From assembly GCA_038258415.1 (NCBI GenBank), contig JBBSPY010000096.1, forward strand, positions 1-11,247: a stretch of 11,247 nt of DNA, read 5' to 3'. This document shows, piece after piece, positions 10,897 to 11,247 of this stretch. Numbering within the stretch: position 1 is the stretch's first letter; every line of letters starts with the position of its first letter. The notes under the pieces are model-generated. The model was not told where the DNA came from, did no database searches, and saw nothing but the letters and a program-made list of their open reading frames with translations. The stretch comes from Schlegelella_A sp038258415. GTDB lineage: Bacteria; Pseudomonadota; Gammaproteobacteria; Burkholderiales; Burkholderiaceae_C. Position numbers and translations under genes: made by a program.

Positions 10897-11247
10897 TCAA
10901 GCAGGACGAAGCAGTGCGACCTCGTCCCTCCTTGGCGGCATATGGAGGTTCAGGTAGCTCTTGACCGACGCGATCACCAGCGGCACCGCACCGAACACGA
11001 TGAAGACGACGTCACCCGGCATCCGCAGCCACTCGATCAGGTGCGATCGCTCGCTGCCGATGTAGTCCAAGCTGCGGGCGTGCCAGTACCCGTTCTGAAG
11101 CACGTCCCAAACTTGCAGCAGACCGCCAGGGAACAGGCTCAGCACAAGCATCAGCGCCAGGCCAACGTTCGTTCCCCAGAAGGCGCAGCGGATGTATTTC
11201 TCGACACCGGGCCAGTGCGCGTCGTCGCTGGTCTGGCGCAGCACGAA
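10897..11247 (-). CDS. norB: Nitric oxide reductase large subunit, probably qNOR, C-terminal fragment
   Basis: The last 116 codons of a membrane haem-copper-type nitric oxide reductase (2 NO to N2O), cut by the right window edge. DDAHWPGVEKYIR, WGTNVGLALMLVLSLFPGG, LQVWDVLQNGYWHARS and IEWLRMPGDVVFIVFG are typical of the C-terminal end of the NorB/NorZ family. Two membrane helices are visible, at about fragment residues 22-46 and 78-98, followed by a short charged cytoplasmic tail ending PPRRDEVALLRPA. The similarity is greatest, from memory, to the single-subunit quinol-dependent enzymes. The features that would settle this (the N-terminal extension and haem ligands) lie outside the window. 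The first codon here is internal, not a start. Its role would be NO detoxification or denitrification, unrelated to the glucan operon. Confidence 0.85.
   Translation of the reverse strand, partial: FVLRQTSDDAHWPGVEKYIRCAFWGTNVGLALMLVLSLFPGGLLQVWDVLQNGYWHARSLDYIGSERSHLIEWLRMPGDVVFIVFGAVPLVIASVKSYLNLHMPPRRDEVALLRPA

Noticed and set aside
10619..10957. 112-codon plus-strand frame running into the norB 3' end
   Set aside because: Starts inside the remnant and ends antisense to norB, with low-complexity R/S/P composition. I see no domain.

Overview
The window is GC-rich, densely coding chromosomal DNA, and its gene content and protein style fit a proteobacterium. A beta-proteobacterium of the Burkholderiales type is my best guess, but that rests on the look of the proteins and gene order, not on a marker gene.

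Positions 1-9221 hold a tightly packed minus-strand operon, read right to left: glgB (branching enzyme), glgE (maltose-1-phosphate maltosyltransferase), a treS-maltokinase fusion, and glgX (debranching enzyme, cut by the left window edge). Two junctions are 4-nt ATGA overlaps. The third is a 15-nt gap that holds a 3-codon mini-ORF ending in the same kind of ATGA overlap with the glgX start. Together they encode the GlgE route to alpha-glucan. TreS interconverts trehalose and maltose, the fused kinase makes maltose 1-phosphate, GlgE polymerises it, GlgB adds branches, and GlgX trims branches on turnover. All four enzymes keep their catalytic residues. No glgC or glgA lies in the window.

Positions 9222-9380 are the intergenic region between glgB and a divergent plus-strand glucokinase gene (glk, 9381-10361). 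It contains a 7-bp-arm inverted repeat close to the glgB start. Glk would phosphorylate free glucose, for example that released by glucan and trehalose breakdown.

Downstream of glk (10362-10896) is degraded DNA. A short stretch of about 67 codons matches the last transmembrane part of an RND efflux pump with no other part of the gene present, followed by non-coding sequence. At the right edge (10897-11247, minus strand) is the C-terminal end of a nitric oxide reductase large subunit, probably the quinol-dependent type (qNOR), convergent with glk.

I see no tRNA, rRNA, CRISPR array, complete insertion sequence or prophage gene. The main system is a known pathway in an orderly arrangement. The points worth a second look are the junction architecture, the glgB start and leader, and the RND remnant.
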